A stretch of 64,000 nucleotides of DNA from Ceriagrion tenellum. Lineage: Eukaryota > Arthropoda > Insecta > Odonata > Coenagrionidae. The notes beneath the pieces were generated by a model. The model was not told the origin of the DNA. It worked only from the letters and a program-made list of their open reading frames with translations, and ran no database searches. Made by a program: the position numbers and the translations under genes. The stretch lies in contig OY720640.1 in the NCBI GenBank assembly GCA_963169105.1, positions 55,243,527 to 55,307,526 of the forward strand, given 5' to 3'. Below are positions 34,178 through 48,222 of the stretch, piece by piece (within the stretch, counting starts at the first letter, position 1; each line of letters starts with the position of its first letter).

Positions 34178-35239
34178 GTTGGCCAAGATTTTGATATTGG
34201 ATGAGGAAGATATTGTCAGGTTTTTCTGAAATATTATTTACCTACTAATCTTTTCTTAAACTTAGTGCTACTTTGAAAAGTCAATGACGCTATCATTATT
34301 GTATTATTATTTCCATAACTTTTTTATGATAAGTCAGATGATTATGTTAAATTCTATGTACCATATCATATTTTATGTTGGCAATGTATTTGTTCTTGAT
34401 GAGGCTTGCCTCATCACAGGTTTTCCTCAGAGACAACCTATCTTTCATGTGGATGAAATGTAAATTCAACACTTCAATTTTTTATTGTTGAAAGAAATAA
34501 AAACCACTTACTTCACTTACTTTCGATCATACTTCCATGGTCAAAACGCAGCTTTTCCTATCGGATCGTTACAATACAGATTCAGTCCTTGATGAAATGA
34601 AACATGAAATAACGCCCGGTTATATTTTAGCCGTGCGTAAGGTAACCCAGATTTTAGCGAATATCGGCGAAACTGGCCGTCGGTTATTCATACAGAGAAT
34701 ACTGAAGGGAAAAATCTCTTGCCTTGACTGGGTTTCGTACCTGAATCTCTCGATATCGCAACGAGTGATTTAGCCCGTGAAGCTACCGAGGCGCCCTACT
34801 GACGGGTTGATTTTTGGTGAGCCCTAAAGGAACAAGATATCCCGGTCAAAGCGAATGAATGTTCCGCTGCGGAATTAGGTACATAAGTACACGTGCGGGT
34901 GACTCCGTAAATGGTAAATATGTAGCTTGCCCTGGTACCCTAAAAAATTTTCAATGTTACAGGAACCTCAAAACAGACTTAGGACAAAGGTTCAGTAAAT
35001 ATCGGCCATCAGAACAGAAGAAAAAAATACAACATACAAAATGCTCTGTAGTCACACTTACCCCCTCGCACTCTCATCTATAGTCCTCCGTCCAAGAGAG
35101 TAACACGGCTGAAACATACTTGTACGTCTATATATCACCAGTAGGCCGACGCAGGGACGCAAAGCTCGAGATGTCAGGAATGGGGGAATTGAGCAGGAAG
35201 TGGGATAACATAGCACGTTGACGAAATATCTAACTCTGT
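34178..35239. other. No gene recognised
   Basis: Unique AT-rich sequence. Frames at 34537-34773 and 34859-35083 (+) have no recognised domain. Confidence 0.35.
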
Positions 35240-35455
35240 TTTGGTAATCACTAATGGCGTGAGGAAAGAAAGAATTTTTGTATCACCAGCGCATCTCTCT
35301 TATTTTGACACCTCTCAGTTCTAGAAATGTTTGTGAGAGTTAAAAATAATATCCTCCGAGTAATGCTGATACTCGACAGATCTGGATTTTTTAAGTAGCC
35401 TAAGTCTAGTGCGTAGCATCTGAGTCTAAAGGGTAGTATATAACTGTAAATGAAG
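35240..35455 (-). mobile_element. Degraded CR1-like 3' fragment
   Basis: Blocks ATCTCTCTTATTTTG, CTCAGTTCTAGAAATG, AAGTAGCCTAAGTCTAG and GAGTCTAAAGGG match the inverse of the CR1-like C-terminal region (compare 21100-21240) but are heavily diverged. Confidence 0.55.
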
Positions 35456-38400
35456 AATGAGAAGTGGCTGACAGGATGATAATCACGAGAAGAAGTCATT
35501 AGCCAGCCGTAGGAAAGATTTTAGCGATTAGTTAAGGCTCACTCACTGTACGACAGCGGCAGGTTACTTACAATGCAATTTACTTCGTACAATATCACGA
35601 AAACTGCACCACCTACAGCCTTATCGGTAAGACTCCGCGCCTCAATTTGTTTACGTGGCATATCTTTAGCAAAATTATCATAACCGAAAATTCTATTAAA
35701 CGACGCCCTTGAAAGACTGTCTGTAAACTAGAACGCATTTATTTAATTATTGAGCAAAAGTGACATATATTATGAACTAAGAGGTAAAAATTTGCTAGAC
35801 CTTAGCTATGGTCTAATAAATTCTTAACCTGAAGTAAAAACACAAATATGTCAGGGCAGCAGAACATCAGGTGCTCTAAGCTATAGGTGATATGATGGGG
35901 CAAATGCATATAAAAATGAGCAAAACCATGAATAAATAAATAATAATTTGATTCATATTACGGAATGGGATAGAAGTTAGAGGGACAATGGCATACATAC
36001 CTAGAAGGATTGACAGAAAAAACTGCAATGAAGACCCTCGCAGAAATACCTGGAAGAGCAAGGAAGGATCAAAAAAGAAATAATTTAATAGAATAAAACA
36101 TGATAGAGCGTGATAACAAAGTAAGATATAGAATAGACTAATTGGACTAAAGATTAATTATCGATATACAAAAGCATCTTAACCGAATGGAAAACAGGAG
36201 GGTAGTGAAGCTGTCGAGATATCACTCCTCGGAAATTTTAAGGAATGCAGGGCGTTCGAGTAAGAAATGGAAAGAATGAACCCATCTCAGGATAAGACTG
36301 AAGGAAAGAATAAGTCAAAAGCCTACAGGAAAAAGAAATTAGGTTGTATACCCAGTAGCACACCGCAGAAACTCAACCAACTAGGAATAATTTTGTGAAA
36401 TTCAGGTCTTCAGCACGATTGCACGGCAAGCCGAAGCATCCTCCTACCGTCGATACCCTGACGTCATCAGTATTTTCCTCCCTCAGACATCCCCAGCTCC
36501 GAGAAATTCCGAAATGATAGTAGTTGGCTTTCCCTCTTTATTTCCCCGAGTGCATCGCAATATATTCAAATGACATTTCCACATCTCAACCTCTCTCCAC
36601 TCCACCCTTCATTCTCTCGTATTTTCCCCGACCCTTTTTATCGCCAGCGTTCTCCTCTTCTTCCCCTTTACCATATCTTAACATACCATCTCTCCCACTC
36701 TTATCCGCCATTCTTGTACGACCTACGCTTAAATTTTATACTCTCTCCTTCTCTCTACCCACAATCGTTCCATCAAACTCATCTCTTCCCGGCCTTCCAG
36801 GAAAAAAAACATCTTATCTTACGCGTCTCTTCCCGGCATCCCTTTCGGGAGGCGGCCGACACCGAAACAATGCTGAGGAGGAAACACCGCGGGCGGTTGG
36901 TGCAAATCCCCTCCTCTCTAAAGGGTTGCTAAGAAATTGCCGGCTGAGTTTACGACGGGGGGCTTCAGAAACAGTATACTCAACGAGTGGTAAACGCTGG
37001 TGAAGAAGTACGCACGTGCAGATTCAAACTCCTTACACTTTGAAGGCTGAGACGGAGTTGAGTCGAGGAGACTGATCTGATGAGTGGAAATTTGACGACC
37101 AAGTTACTTTAGCCAACAAGATTACTGAAGGATACGGAGTTGAAATCCAACGTCCATTAAGATAGTACTCATTTCAGGTGTGAGACAACCGATTCTAGGA
37201 AAAACAGACTTGATTCGTGATGCAGCATCAACAACGCAACACATGGGTGATGTTGGACAGAAATTTCAGGTTCCGCGAAAAACATACTGATCTACGCACA
37301 TCAGGATCATGTGTCGACGGGATTTTCATAATATGTACAAAAGCTCCATGGCACAAATCTTCAAAAAAGGTGTCCCTTTAGCTTTAAAATCTTTTCCAAT
37401 TTGATCATAAAATCGTTTTTAGCCTTAAACGTATCATTATAATTTTTCTTTCTGACGTGTCAGAGTGTTGACTAAATAAAAATTGTTGACACGATTATCA
37501 CAAATAAGCAGAGTACTCGCACAAATTTAAGAAGGAGAGTGAGGTGGATAAGGCTAGGCATTAACCTCAGACACGCCAGTTTAATGCCAAAAGAACTACA
37601 TTCTTCGCCACTCCAAAGGCTTTCAATCGTGACTTATATACAGGGATAATCAAACGAGATCAAAAGGCAAACATAAAATTTGACAGTGCAGTTCGAATAA
37701 GAAAGATTTTGGAAAGTGATAAAAACTTCGGTGAGTATTTCCCGTAAGATGTACCGGCCACTTCGTCATGATTTTCGTTAGATTACTGATTAACGTGAAT
37801 GAATCATCCCCTAAGAATAGATACCCCGTAAGAAACCAATGATCCGCTTTTTCGTCATAATGATTCGTCAATAGAACTTCCATGCGTTTAATATCTATAG
37901 AAAATGGCGGTCTGCTTTTTTCCTGCATGTTTTTAACTCTTTCAGAAATCCTTCCAGTATATCTGTTAACCTTATACAGCTTGCTCGAGAATCCAATGAG
38001 ATATTCCAGCGAAACGTAATATTTCATGAGACTGTAGTAGACATTACATACTACCAAAAATTGACTCTTCGTCGGCATGTCAAATGAAAGAAATGGCTCC
38101 TTATCAATGAAATTATCCATTCTCTATAGGGTGCATTATTATCAAGGTGTTCCACTGGCTAGGGTAGTTTAAAATGGGAGATCGTAAAAATCATCGAAAA
38201 TTTTACTTTCTCGAGGACCTATCAACCAAGACAATTTCTTTCTTTATCTCAGCATACGCCTTACCGATCCTCATACCGTCCATAAAACCATATCACTTTA
38301 TTTCTCATCCAACCTTTCCTACACCCTCCTCCCTGTCGAGGCCTTCAGAAATCATCCGCCTCTCGTTCCTTCTTCTAACAACCTACTTAGCCTCCTCCTG

Positions 38401-39282
38401 ACTTACTCTAGAAGTTTCCTCTCTTCACGCACCGTACAAGAAACCTCCTTGATTGTCTTTCATATGGTACTTTTGGTCAACTAAATGTAAAACAGTCTTC
38501 TACATGTAAGACTTATCCTTTCACATATTTAATTACTTTCACCTTCCCAGCAGAGAGAGGAGACCCACACGCAGTATCGGAAAGTCGAATAACATAGTGG
38601 GATTACCGATGCAATCATTATCGATCCGTCGACTCCGACCAATGACATCAACGGTTCAATCACGCAGAAGACTAAAAAAGTTTATCAATTTCCACGGGTA
38701 CGCTTCTTCTTTTTGCTGAATGAGCGAATAAAAAAATTAATATTACCCCTTTGAGAGCGCGTTCCGACACCGCAATTAATGCGGCCTTTTGGAGCGGGGG
38801 AATCGAAAAACCTTCCCTCTCACGAAGGCGACTACATTGGCATTACTCCCCCACACCCTCACCCTTGTGTCACTACCACGCTTTCCTTTCAAATCTGTCG
38901 CATCAAGGCAATGGGAGGCGACTTCCCTCCATGGGTACCACAGGAAACACTGATTCTAAGCACGTCTACAACCAGACCACCCTTTTCGTTCACAGACCAA
39001 CGCCTTCCCTCCTATCCATCCAACCATGTCCACGACATCCTATTAAGGTAGTCTGAGCGAGTTATTTCTCCTTGTCATAAATGAGACCAAGCACAAATTG
39101 TATTTCTGAATTTAAAATTTAAGCAACTGTAAGGAGCATGAAGTAAGAATTTTAACATTACTGAACGAAAACCTTTCCTTTGAATTTCAGAAATTATGAA
39201 TATTTAGTAAGTGTACGTGATAAACATTTTAACTTGACAATTTTTTCACGCGATACGCTGAAAATGCCTTCACAACCGTTGA
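35456..39282. other. No supported gene; C/T-rich segment at 36520-36800
   Basis: About 3.8 kb. 36520-36800 is pyrimidine-rich, giving spurious Pro/Ser/Leu frames. A 156-residue minus frame at 37650-38120 is the only stretch with a natural-looking amino-acid mix, but no domain is recognised. Nothing else is identified. Confidence 0.35.
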
Positions 39283-39372
39283 TTGATTGGGTATTGTTCA
39301 AACTGATTGATTCAATCTATTCCAATAAATGATTCCAATTGATTGATCCAACTGATTGATTCCAAAAGTTTT
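39283..39372 (+). repeat. Degenerate short tandem repeat (TTGATTGAT-type)
   Basis: Six or more imperfect copies of TGATTGATTC/TTGATTGA occur in about 90 bp, with isolated copies further on (39540, 39850). Confidence 0.7.
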
Positions 39373-40735
39373 AACCCTGTGGTTTACCCTGTACTTTAGG
39401 AACCCCTAAAATTGACGATTGAGTTCAGTACGATGACCGATTAAGTTTAGTACTCTATCCTCGCATCTTAAGAGCGAAAATGAGTCTTTAAGACTGCAAA
39501 AAATATCCGCATTGCGACTTCAGAAATTAATTTTTATCATTGATTGACACCAAACCATTGATTTTTTTGGAGATCCCGTACAAACTTATTGCAGTGATAG
39601 TAGTGCAGTCTTATTAAAAAAAATAGTTGGAAAGAGCACTAAAACTAAACACTGCTAAGATAAAAACGAAACTCAAGGGTGGAGGTATGTTATTTCAGCA
39701 TTTTTTGTAGTTTGATTTCTATTATTTTCGGAATGAATCTCGAAAATAATAAAAAGAATGTAAAAAATTAGCTCTCAATTTAACCCACCTTTCAAATAGT
39801 GCTATAAACGTTTAAATCGACCAGGGAAATTTAGAATCTCACTGATTGAACAGTTGGATTTCTTTTTATTAGGTTTATTCCACGAAATTCCAGAAATCGT
39901 CACCATGATTCCATCAACTTATTTCTAGCAGTGAATCCAAGTTATTTCATCCACAGCAGAAAAGCTGTTATTTTCGTACGCAATCAGCGCTATCTTTTTT
40001 CAGCGTGCACTTCCACAAATCCGTTTCGTTTGGAGAGTAACATGCGGATGCAGAATGTTTCCACAAACTCCTTGCTGCTAGGCCAGGGTCCCTTTTCATT
40101 CTTGCCTTCCACATTTTTTTCGCACACGTGCAACATTCATCACTCACCGGCGTTTGCTTTCAGCGCCCCCTTTGCCCCTGTCCCGTCGACGGGTAATTGA
40201 GCCGTTCGATAATAAATTGCGACGGCATTAAGCACACTCCATGGCGGAAATTCCTTCGGCTGGGAAACGATGTTAAATTTAGCTCACTAGAATTTTCACA
40301 AATGTATCGCGTGAGCGTGAAGGCTACTGACGAAGTGCCTCCGGGTGTATTAATTCAGTTTGCAAAATCATAGGCGAGCGTTTTCCACGTGTTTACACGA
40401 GGTGGGCACACATGAGAGGCAAAGCAGGCGAAAGAGAGCAGTATGGTGTGTAGCAGGAAAAGAAAATTAGTGGTGTTAAATTTGAATAAGAGGAAGAAAT
40501 AAATGAAGACGCAGTAAGTGATAGGGATACATGCAAGTTAGTGATGCAAGGAAAATGTATGGATAGCGGACAAGATGTATCTTTACATTTAAAAAACGTA
40601 TTCTACTGGTAAAGAGTAGGTTTTGTTGGCATTCAAGAGAAATTCCGCTCGGTTTTCTACACAATGAAAGTCCTGTTCATCTCTATTCTTTTTCATTTCG
40701 CTTCTGCATGCGTCCTACCCTCCTTCATACAAAAA
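39373..40735. other. No gene recognised
   Basis: Unique AT-rich sequence. Frame 39931-40200 (+) has no recognised domain. Confidence 0.35.
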
Positions 40736-41178
40736 AATAATAAAATACAAAGGAAAGCTGAACGCTCCTTTAAAAACTGCTACGAGCATATAGTGTTTCA
40801 CAACTTTTAGAGGGATTAAGGTAGGAGCCCCTAGAGACTCGGAGGCAACATGCTAGGCTTAGCTTGCTTGAGAAATTCAGAGCTGGAGTGTTTCAGAGTG
40901 ACATAGAGAATATATTCATGACGCTTCACAACATATCTAGTTCTGACAGAAGCGATTAAATAAGAGATATGCATTGCCGAACAGATAGGTAGAAAAACTT
41001 GTTCTTTCGCGCACAATAAGCGATCACAATAAAAACTGAGCTCCAATAGACACTTCCATAATACAAGTCACAATTTCTCCTCCCATAACCTTATCCCTTA
41101 CATATAATAGACGGCTGGTGTCCTAACACCCCCTGCCACACGTCCATGCGGCGGCTCGCAGGGTAATACATAGCGGTA
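40736..41178 (+). mobile_element. CR1-like 3' fragment
   Basis: It starts within IQRKAERSFKNCYE-like codons (AAATACAAAGGAAAGC), continues through the AGGGATTAAGGTAGGAGCCC block and broken C-terminal frames, and ends in GGCGGCTCGCAGGGTAATA with a decayed tail. Same subfamily as 1150 and 22555. Confidence 0.8.
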
Positions 41179-44154
41179 AATGCCACATACTCTATTTCTG
41201 GATTTCACTCAGAAGTTCCCTTTCCTCGCACACCATACTAAGAACAATCGTTAATCTTCCTTTCTGTCCACCGCACTTCTCCATTCTTCTCGCCCACCAC
41301 ATCTCCAACGTCTGCAGTCTATTCACTATCTCTCTTCTTTGGAAATTGAAATAAGTTGAAGAAAAGTATGGGCGACGCAATTAGTGAGAGGAATCCGAGA
41401 ACGGTATTGAGCCAAGGGAGAATGCGGGATGAGAGGACACGATGTATCTATACATTTCGGAAACTTAACCTTGCCAGTATCCAGGTTTCGCAGCCATCAG
41501 CAGTCATCAAACCCGAAAATTAATTGGCTGCAGCTCCCCACTCCACTCTCCTCTCTGTGAACCGTTTCATATCAAGGATATTACTCACAGTCCTTCACAA
41601 TTTTCCTTTTGTATTAAATTCCTGGTCTTTCTCTGCATTTTTGTTTCATATTCATGTTGTTCTCTATAAATTATTTTCAATAGACTATTTTGTGACAAAA
41701 TTTGCTCAATATATTTGGCTTCTCTTCTTCTCAGAGTTCCCATTTTAAATTTCTTTCTTTCAAATTCTTAGAAGGTTTTCTGGCTACTGTAGGTACAGAA
41801 ATTATGTGCACTAAAGTTTGGGTAAAACTAGAGCAGCAGTAAAATCAATAAGCTGCTACTCAGTGTACTCTAGGAGTCTTACAAAATGTGCAAATCCCAC
41901 AGGTGAGCATACAGAGAGTAAATTTGGCTGTATCATTCTCCACAGGCCCCTTACAGTAAACTAATCGTAGAACGCTCTCTAGCTAAACTGGCGGTTTCTT
42001 TTGAAATGATACTAAGCATGAATAGTCAATTGTTAACATAGTTTGTGGCGTTGGTAACTTAAGTAAGAGAAGTGAACACGGAGCCTAAGTCTGCCGGCAT
42101 CTACGCAACGCCAAAACAACTTAACTTGTCAACTTAGTGAGGAAAGCCTAACAGTAAAAATCCGCAACAGCCTGAATTCAAGCCCTGACCCTTAGGATGG
42201 AAAGCCTACGATCTACGCTCCAGTCTACGATCAAACCACAACAACTTCCATTCCAAAAAATTCCTTCTGTCCCCGAAAACCGACCCTGAAAGAACTTCAT
42301 TATTATCTCGTGGTTCTGCTGCTCGCTTACTATCGCATGGCTTAAAGGCGTGATTGGATCATTCTGCCTCTAATCCTACTTCTCTCGTTCCATTTGAAAG
42401 GGTTTACAAGAGATGTTGGGCCGACTACTCCTCCTAACATCCACGTGGGTAAAAATATTGCACCCTTTCATACTAGACGAGCTCTTACTTAAACAACAGC
42501 CTCGCGATCGCATTAGCATACGATAAACGTCTCATCTGCTATGCTGCAGGCGGGAAATCAGATTACGAACACACGTGCGCACCCGTCGTACCGGTTTATG
42601 CAAGAAAACCTTACGAGTAAAGAACCCAAAAACGTAGAAAACTGATAGCAACATCATCCCTAAACTCCTTTAGGTTTCAGTGGATGCCCAAAATATATAG
42701 TCATTTTTCTATTTTGGTGTGTGGGATTTTTTCTTGGAACTCCTTATTTTCTCCTCATTCTATGCATTCTAATCACCGCTAGATATATCTAATATAAGCA
42801 GCTGGATCATTAATCAACCATCGTGGGGCTGTCTCTAAAATTTTCCAGGTAGTATGCATGTACTTATTTTCCACATATGAATTCTCTCCAACGCTTTAAA
42901 ACAATGCTAAAAAATAACGTAATCATCTAACCATTCTTTTATTATTAATTATCTGTTATTATTGCTATCTCATATTGTATCACTCAAGTGTATTTCCCTT
43001 TTCCATTCTTTTAATATTTCATTTACATATAAATTTTTTCTGGTGGTATATTTCCGATGTAGCGAAACATTAGGTTATATCTAGCAGTAAGTTGTCGAAG
43101 ATTTTCACGCATATCTTCTTGTGAGGTTGTTTTCCTACATTGTGTTTTTGTCGATAAGAATGTTTATCATTTATTATCATTCATTTTTCAAACACATTTA
43201 CATCTCAATCTTTTTTTACATATTTAGTGATTGTGTAATTCACAAAATGTGCTGTTATATTATGAACATAGAGCTGTTCCTCGGTACCGAAGTGTTTTCC
43301 TCGCGGCGAGAAAGTAATGCGTTTTCTTTTTTTTGCACTATGACGCGTAGTCACACGTAAGAAGGGACTTAATAATCTCAATCACGCCCCGGTAAAGCGG
43401 AATTATATCGATCACCATTTTTATTTTAATACCTCCCTTTCTGATTCCCTTAGCCGATTAATTCGCATGAGTATTTTTATCGAGTATCGAGTATTTCTTG
43501 ATGTGTGTCAATATTTGAAACATCTACTTTTTGCACTACCGTATACTTCAAAGACTATTAGTGTCTGGAGGATTAAAATATTATTATGGAATTGGTTTCT
43601 GAATAATAAAAGAGTAGAACTTTTATTTAACACACATTAATTTAAAAAGTCATATGTACCCGACAGTGACATATTTTTCGCTTAATTGAAAAAACTACTA
43701 AACACCTTGTATTCAGCTATTTTACATTCCTATTTCAGCAGTTTAAAAGCAGTTTATTACTTCGTTTTTAAACACATCAGCCAAGTTGAATTTCTTTTTT
43801 ATTGTACCATGATTTGTTTTTCCACTGCACTAATATATATAATAATAGAGTCCGCAAGACAAAAGCAGAAAAATATATTCTCAGGGGTGCCAATATTCCT
43901 TACACCTTATGATGAAATGAACTATTTACAGGTTTCGTAATGGCATGTTTTATACGGAATAAATTTATTGTTATTTCATATAATTTTTACCCCGCTCTGT
44001 GTCTTTAAAAAGTTATAAAGCGACCAAGTAAGAGAATATTTAACTAGTAGGTACTAGAATTCCTTTTTTCCGCGTACCAATTGTGGCTACAATATAAACC
44101 AAAGATACACAAAGACACTCCGTTTGCATGCAATATGTCTTTGTCTTCCTATTT
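41179..44154. other. No gene recognised
   Basis: Nearly 3 kb of AT-rich sequence. No exon, RNA gene or repeat is recognised. Confidence 0.4.
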
Positions 44155-44258
44155 CCACTACTCTCCTCTTTACATGGCTGGTATCCTATCACCTACTGCC
44201 ACGCACCACAGCGGAAGCTCTCCAAGTAGTATGTCGACGTACTTAGAAGTGGTATTAT
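44155..44258 (+). mobile_element. CR1-like 3' UTR end, diverged
   Basis: CATGGCTGGTATCCTATCAC, CTGCCACGCACCA and AGTAGTATGTCGACGTA correspond to the family 3' end (CACGGCTGGTGTCCTAACAC ... TAGTATGTAGATGTA). Only the last 100 bp remain. Confidence 0.65.
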
Positions 44259-45584
44259 ATCTGTGTTGAAATTATCTAAAATGGTGAAGATGTTTTCTTT
44301 GAATTTGAATGAACAAAACAGGGGACGAGATTTGTGTGTGACCTTGAATCAAATCTGCTACTCCATTCTTCATATTCCATTTGCGACAATTTATTTTCAA
44401 AAGGTCAAATTATTTAAAATAGACTTTAATTAAATGTTCAAGATTAAAATGACGAATTCTGATTTATCCCACGTTGGAATTTGACACCACAAGAGAGTGT
44501 TAAAGTTCATTCCTTTGTTAATTTTCGGGACAAATAAATGGAATTGTGCAAAAACTATTTTTCCTACAGGGCCTATATTTAGCTCACTTTTAAAGTATGT
44601 AAATACCCTTACCACATTGTAGGTTTCATACGATTTCAAAAAAATCAAAAAAATCAAATGTTAAAATTATAAACAAGTTTTTACCATAGCCATGTTTCGT
44701 GTTTTTTACAATAACTTTTTCGTTTATAAACTGATTTTAGTTTTAAAAATCTCATTTTTTGGATAATTTTATCTTCGGCGATTCTTTTGTGCATTATTTT
44801 TCTCTTCGATGCACAGTTTTCCGAGTACATTGGAAAAACTGATTTTACCCTCTAATTGTTTAAATAAAACGTGAATCAATAAAATTTTTTGCATCATGAG
44901 ATGAAAGGACTCTTCCAATGCGACTCCCTTGAATATTTCACGATGAAATCGCGAGTAAGAATTTTATTTTATTTATTTTCCCGTAGCGTCTTAGTTCCCC
45001 AATTGATCTCAATTCGCCGTCACAGCCGACGGCGGCGGGCCCTGTTCCTTAACCACAAGGTAGCTTCTTCTCTCCACCCCCCTCCTCAAACCAACAAGCA
45101 CATATCCCCTTCCTCAAACTCAAAGATTCCTCCACAAGACGCTTTCAAATCACTCAGATTTGAACGGAAAAAAACCTTGGGAAGAGAAGGAACTTCCTTC
45201 ACCTCATCTACGTCCCCCACTCTTTCCCATCGCCTGCCATCTTGGCCTAAACCTAAGGATGTTCCAATATCATTGATGTGATTCAAGCATCGATAATTTT
45301 GATTCGATACCAAATACTTAGGTATAGATTATTTACATATGGCCTTTTAGTCCCATCAAAACTCTACTCATTCTATCGGTCGTGGACACCTAATGAGGAG
45401 AGAACTCAGATTTAAGACACTGTAGCAGGCTCAATATTGCTGGTTTACTTCATATTGAATTGTAGAAGATACTTTGTGATTCTTAAGTTTCATTATCAAT
45501 AAACAAAAATCAGATTGGCAACAGAATTGTGTACTTGCCCGAAGTTGTAGTTCTGTTAGCACAAGAAGAAATACATAGGCCAAT
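44259..45584. other. No gene recognised
   Basis: Unique sequence. 44990-45260 is GC-richer, with a 130-residue plus frame lacking any recognised domain. Confidence 0.35.
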
Positions 45585-45700
45585 CAAGGGGGAACATAAT
45601 AGGAAGAGCAACCAGGAAGTAAAGAAACTAGCATTAAATAGGGAAGGATGGATGGATTCAAACACGAATGATAATATAATTCCTTTATGAAACCGAATGG
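45585..45700 (+). pseudogene. Possible RTE-like C-terminal scrap
   Basis: The plus frame reads EVKKLALNREGWMDSNTNDN. This is similar in layout to the D-R-x-x-W end of RTE-like elements (compare 14825 and 24235). Short and weak. Confidence 0.3.
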
Positions 45701-46337
45701 TCTGTTTTCCATAAAATAAAACTGTGGAGTTGCAAGTATTTTTCATCATTACAGAACTACATTTCACAAAATAAATGTAAATTCAATGTGAGACATTTTT
45801 AAAGTAGACAAATGGGGCTATTTCGATATAGAGTTTAATAATTAAGGGGAATTCTAAAATTAAAACCCATTTTTTGATAAAATATAAAAAATCTAATTAC
45901 ACGATTACTTGTACGATATTAATATTAGTAATTTTGTAACCAAAGTTAAGGAATTTGAGTAACATTCGCATGAAAATAGAATTAAAAAGTATAAAAATAG
46001 AAAATGCATGAAAAAATATAAAAAGAAAAGTCTTTAGCTTTAGCAGGGATGACTTACTTGCATCAATATGATAGAATTAATTGTTTAAAATTAAGTTGAA
46101 CAATTATTTCCTTAGTTTTGCTAAGGATTGCTTAGTGACAAGCATTCATAAAGGGAAATATTTCTCATTCCAGCTCAGATCCACGTAGGTATTCAATTTC
46201 ATATCGTGCAGTATTGATACTAGATTAGATTACTTAGATGATTAGCCAAGATATTAGGATCGATATTTGCTCCTCAGTTGCGATAACTCACGGGATCTGA
46301 ATCCAATACAAGTTCACATGGAAAGTAGACTTATCGT
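45701..46337. other. No feature recognised
   Basis: AT-rich unique sequence. Confidence 0.4.
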
Positions 46338-46388
46338 GTATCATACCTACTCCTAGACTCCGCCATCGAAAGCGGCGGAGTATGATAC
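46338..46388. repeat. Interrupted hairpin
   Basis: An outer pair GTATCATAC/GTATGATAC and an inner pair ACTCCGCC/GGCGGAGT (46357-46364 and 46374-46381) form a two-part stem with a GC-rich tip in AT-rich surroundings. There is no T-run, so it is not a terminator. Confidence 0.7.
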
Positions 46389-46994
46389 CTGGAAAAAAGA
46401 GCCGCCGTCTTGATCGTGAAAGCAATTATCGACTAACTGTTCATTCGGACGAGAGGATATTATGGGTTTAAAATGGATGCCGCCTCAAGAACAACGGACA
46501 TGGAAAAGGCTTGCCTCCCCAATTTAATGCTCACTAAGCTAATAGTCCTTCACAGGGACATATTTGAAATTTTTGCTAACCCAAGTTCATGATAGTGTAA
46601 GTTGAGAACCTGGCATTAAGGTAAGCATTAATTTTTTACTTCCTCAAGTTGACCCCTGTAAAATTTAAGAGCCTTTATATCTACCCTACAGTTTGAAAAT
46701 ATCGAATGAGTGAGCACTTTCAAATCAAAAGTGAAGAAACAACAGCGAAAAAAATCCATTTTACCTACCGTCAGAATACCTGAATACAGTCAAGTAGAAA
46801 AATTAATGATTATTACCGTATCCTCTTAACTACCGACAATAATAACATGACATTATCGTGCGCATAAAATATCTCACATATGTGCCTATAATAAGACATC
46901 ATTATTTTATACTACATGAAGTGTTACATTGTTTGTTTTCGTGTTGTACTACTTTGAACTATCCTTCGAGAGATCAAGAACAATGACCATTACA

Positions 46995-48222
46995 GTGGAG
47001 TGGAACATCGTTGCCGACACAATATGTAACGATGCAATATGTTTCGACAACTTCAGTGTGTCTCAGGGGCTCTGGACTATTTCGATATCCCGAGTCATCT
47101 CAAAAATATCGCATATCTCTACCTCCTACAATCTCAATAATAAGTCAATAAATTCATTTACTTATTTATATAAGAATATAAATTTTCTATGGAGATGTAC
47201 TGCATTTCACTAGATTTTATTCAATCATATCGCAGAATCGAAATACTATTTGCAGGAAAAAATAGAAGCCATTAAATTCTTCTTTCAAGTGCGAACTGTA
47301 CAATTATCACCACTGTCGACCCCTACAGCCATGGAAGTCCGCGCTTACATATATAAGCTTCACTTGCAAGTAACTTGCGAGGCTACTGTCATGGAAGTAA
47401 CATACATGAGTAAATTTCAAGTGCATGTTACCAAATATGCCCTAAAAGCTATACATTTTTCAATGTCTCCCTGTACTTATATGTTAATATTTTAAATGCT
47501 TCGATATTTTTTATGCTCAAAAACGTTTGCCATACCGAAAATAAGTACCCCTTTATTCTTTCACTGGAATTTGAAAACAAAATAAAGTTTAAGTAGGCCG
47601 TATAGGGTGTAGTTACCTTATTAATACATATTTACATATACAGCATGGAGTTTTCCTCCTTCATTTGTTGTGTACGCTTTTAATCTTCATTGGCAGTCAA
47701 GTGACCAAGGTTTCACCGGATACAATGTGATTTCATTGCAGAATTGAAATGCTACTCGAAGGCAAAACAGAAGTCAGACTATGTTCCTTGCAAGTGCAAA
47801 CCTCGATCAATTACTACCACAATCGACCCCCGCTGCCATGGAAGTCAGTGCTTACACATCCAAGTCTCACTTGCAAGCGACTTGCGAGTCTTCTGCCATA
47901 GAAGTAACGTACATAAGTAAATTTCAAATGTTTAAGTATTATTTCCTATAAGACATCTTCACCTTTTTCTACGTACTTGCCTTGGATACAAGTTCCGTCT
48001 GTTGACACCGCGGCGACAGCAACTTGCGAAATTAGCAAGATTTGCGGAAAGCACGTTTACGTGCGATTTGCCCTCCAAGTGGAGAGGAACATCGTTGCCG
48101 ATACGCCATATAACGATCAGTTTCGGCTCAAATCCAGAGTGTCTCTGGGGCTATAGACAATTTCGATAGTCCCAGTATCGATACGTAAAAATATTGCACA
48201 TCGCTACCTACTCTCCTACTAT
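46995..48222 (+). repeat. Duplicated unit, order A-B-B'-A'
   Basis: Block A (46995-47134) matches A' (48079-48222): GTGGAG[TA]GGAACATCGTT, AGTGTGTCTC/AGAGTGTCTC, GGGGCT, TTTCGATA. Block B (47231-47432) matches B' (47737-47939): GAAATACTA/GAAATGCTA, TGCCATGGAAGTC-like, CACTTGCAAG, ACTTGCGAG, GAAGTAAC. All four are in the same orientation, with about 510 bp between B copies and about 1085 bp between A copies. No coding is conserved. Confidence 0.75.

Noticed and set aside
36524..37003. 159-codon open frame
   Set aside because: Low-complexity Ser/Pro/Leu from a C/T-rich tract; a second frame (36570-36932) is open over the same DNA.
44889..45281. 130-codon open frame
   Set aside because: GC-richer patch, no domain, and an antisense frame is also open.
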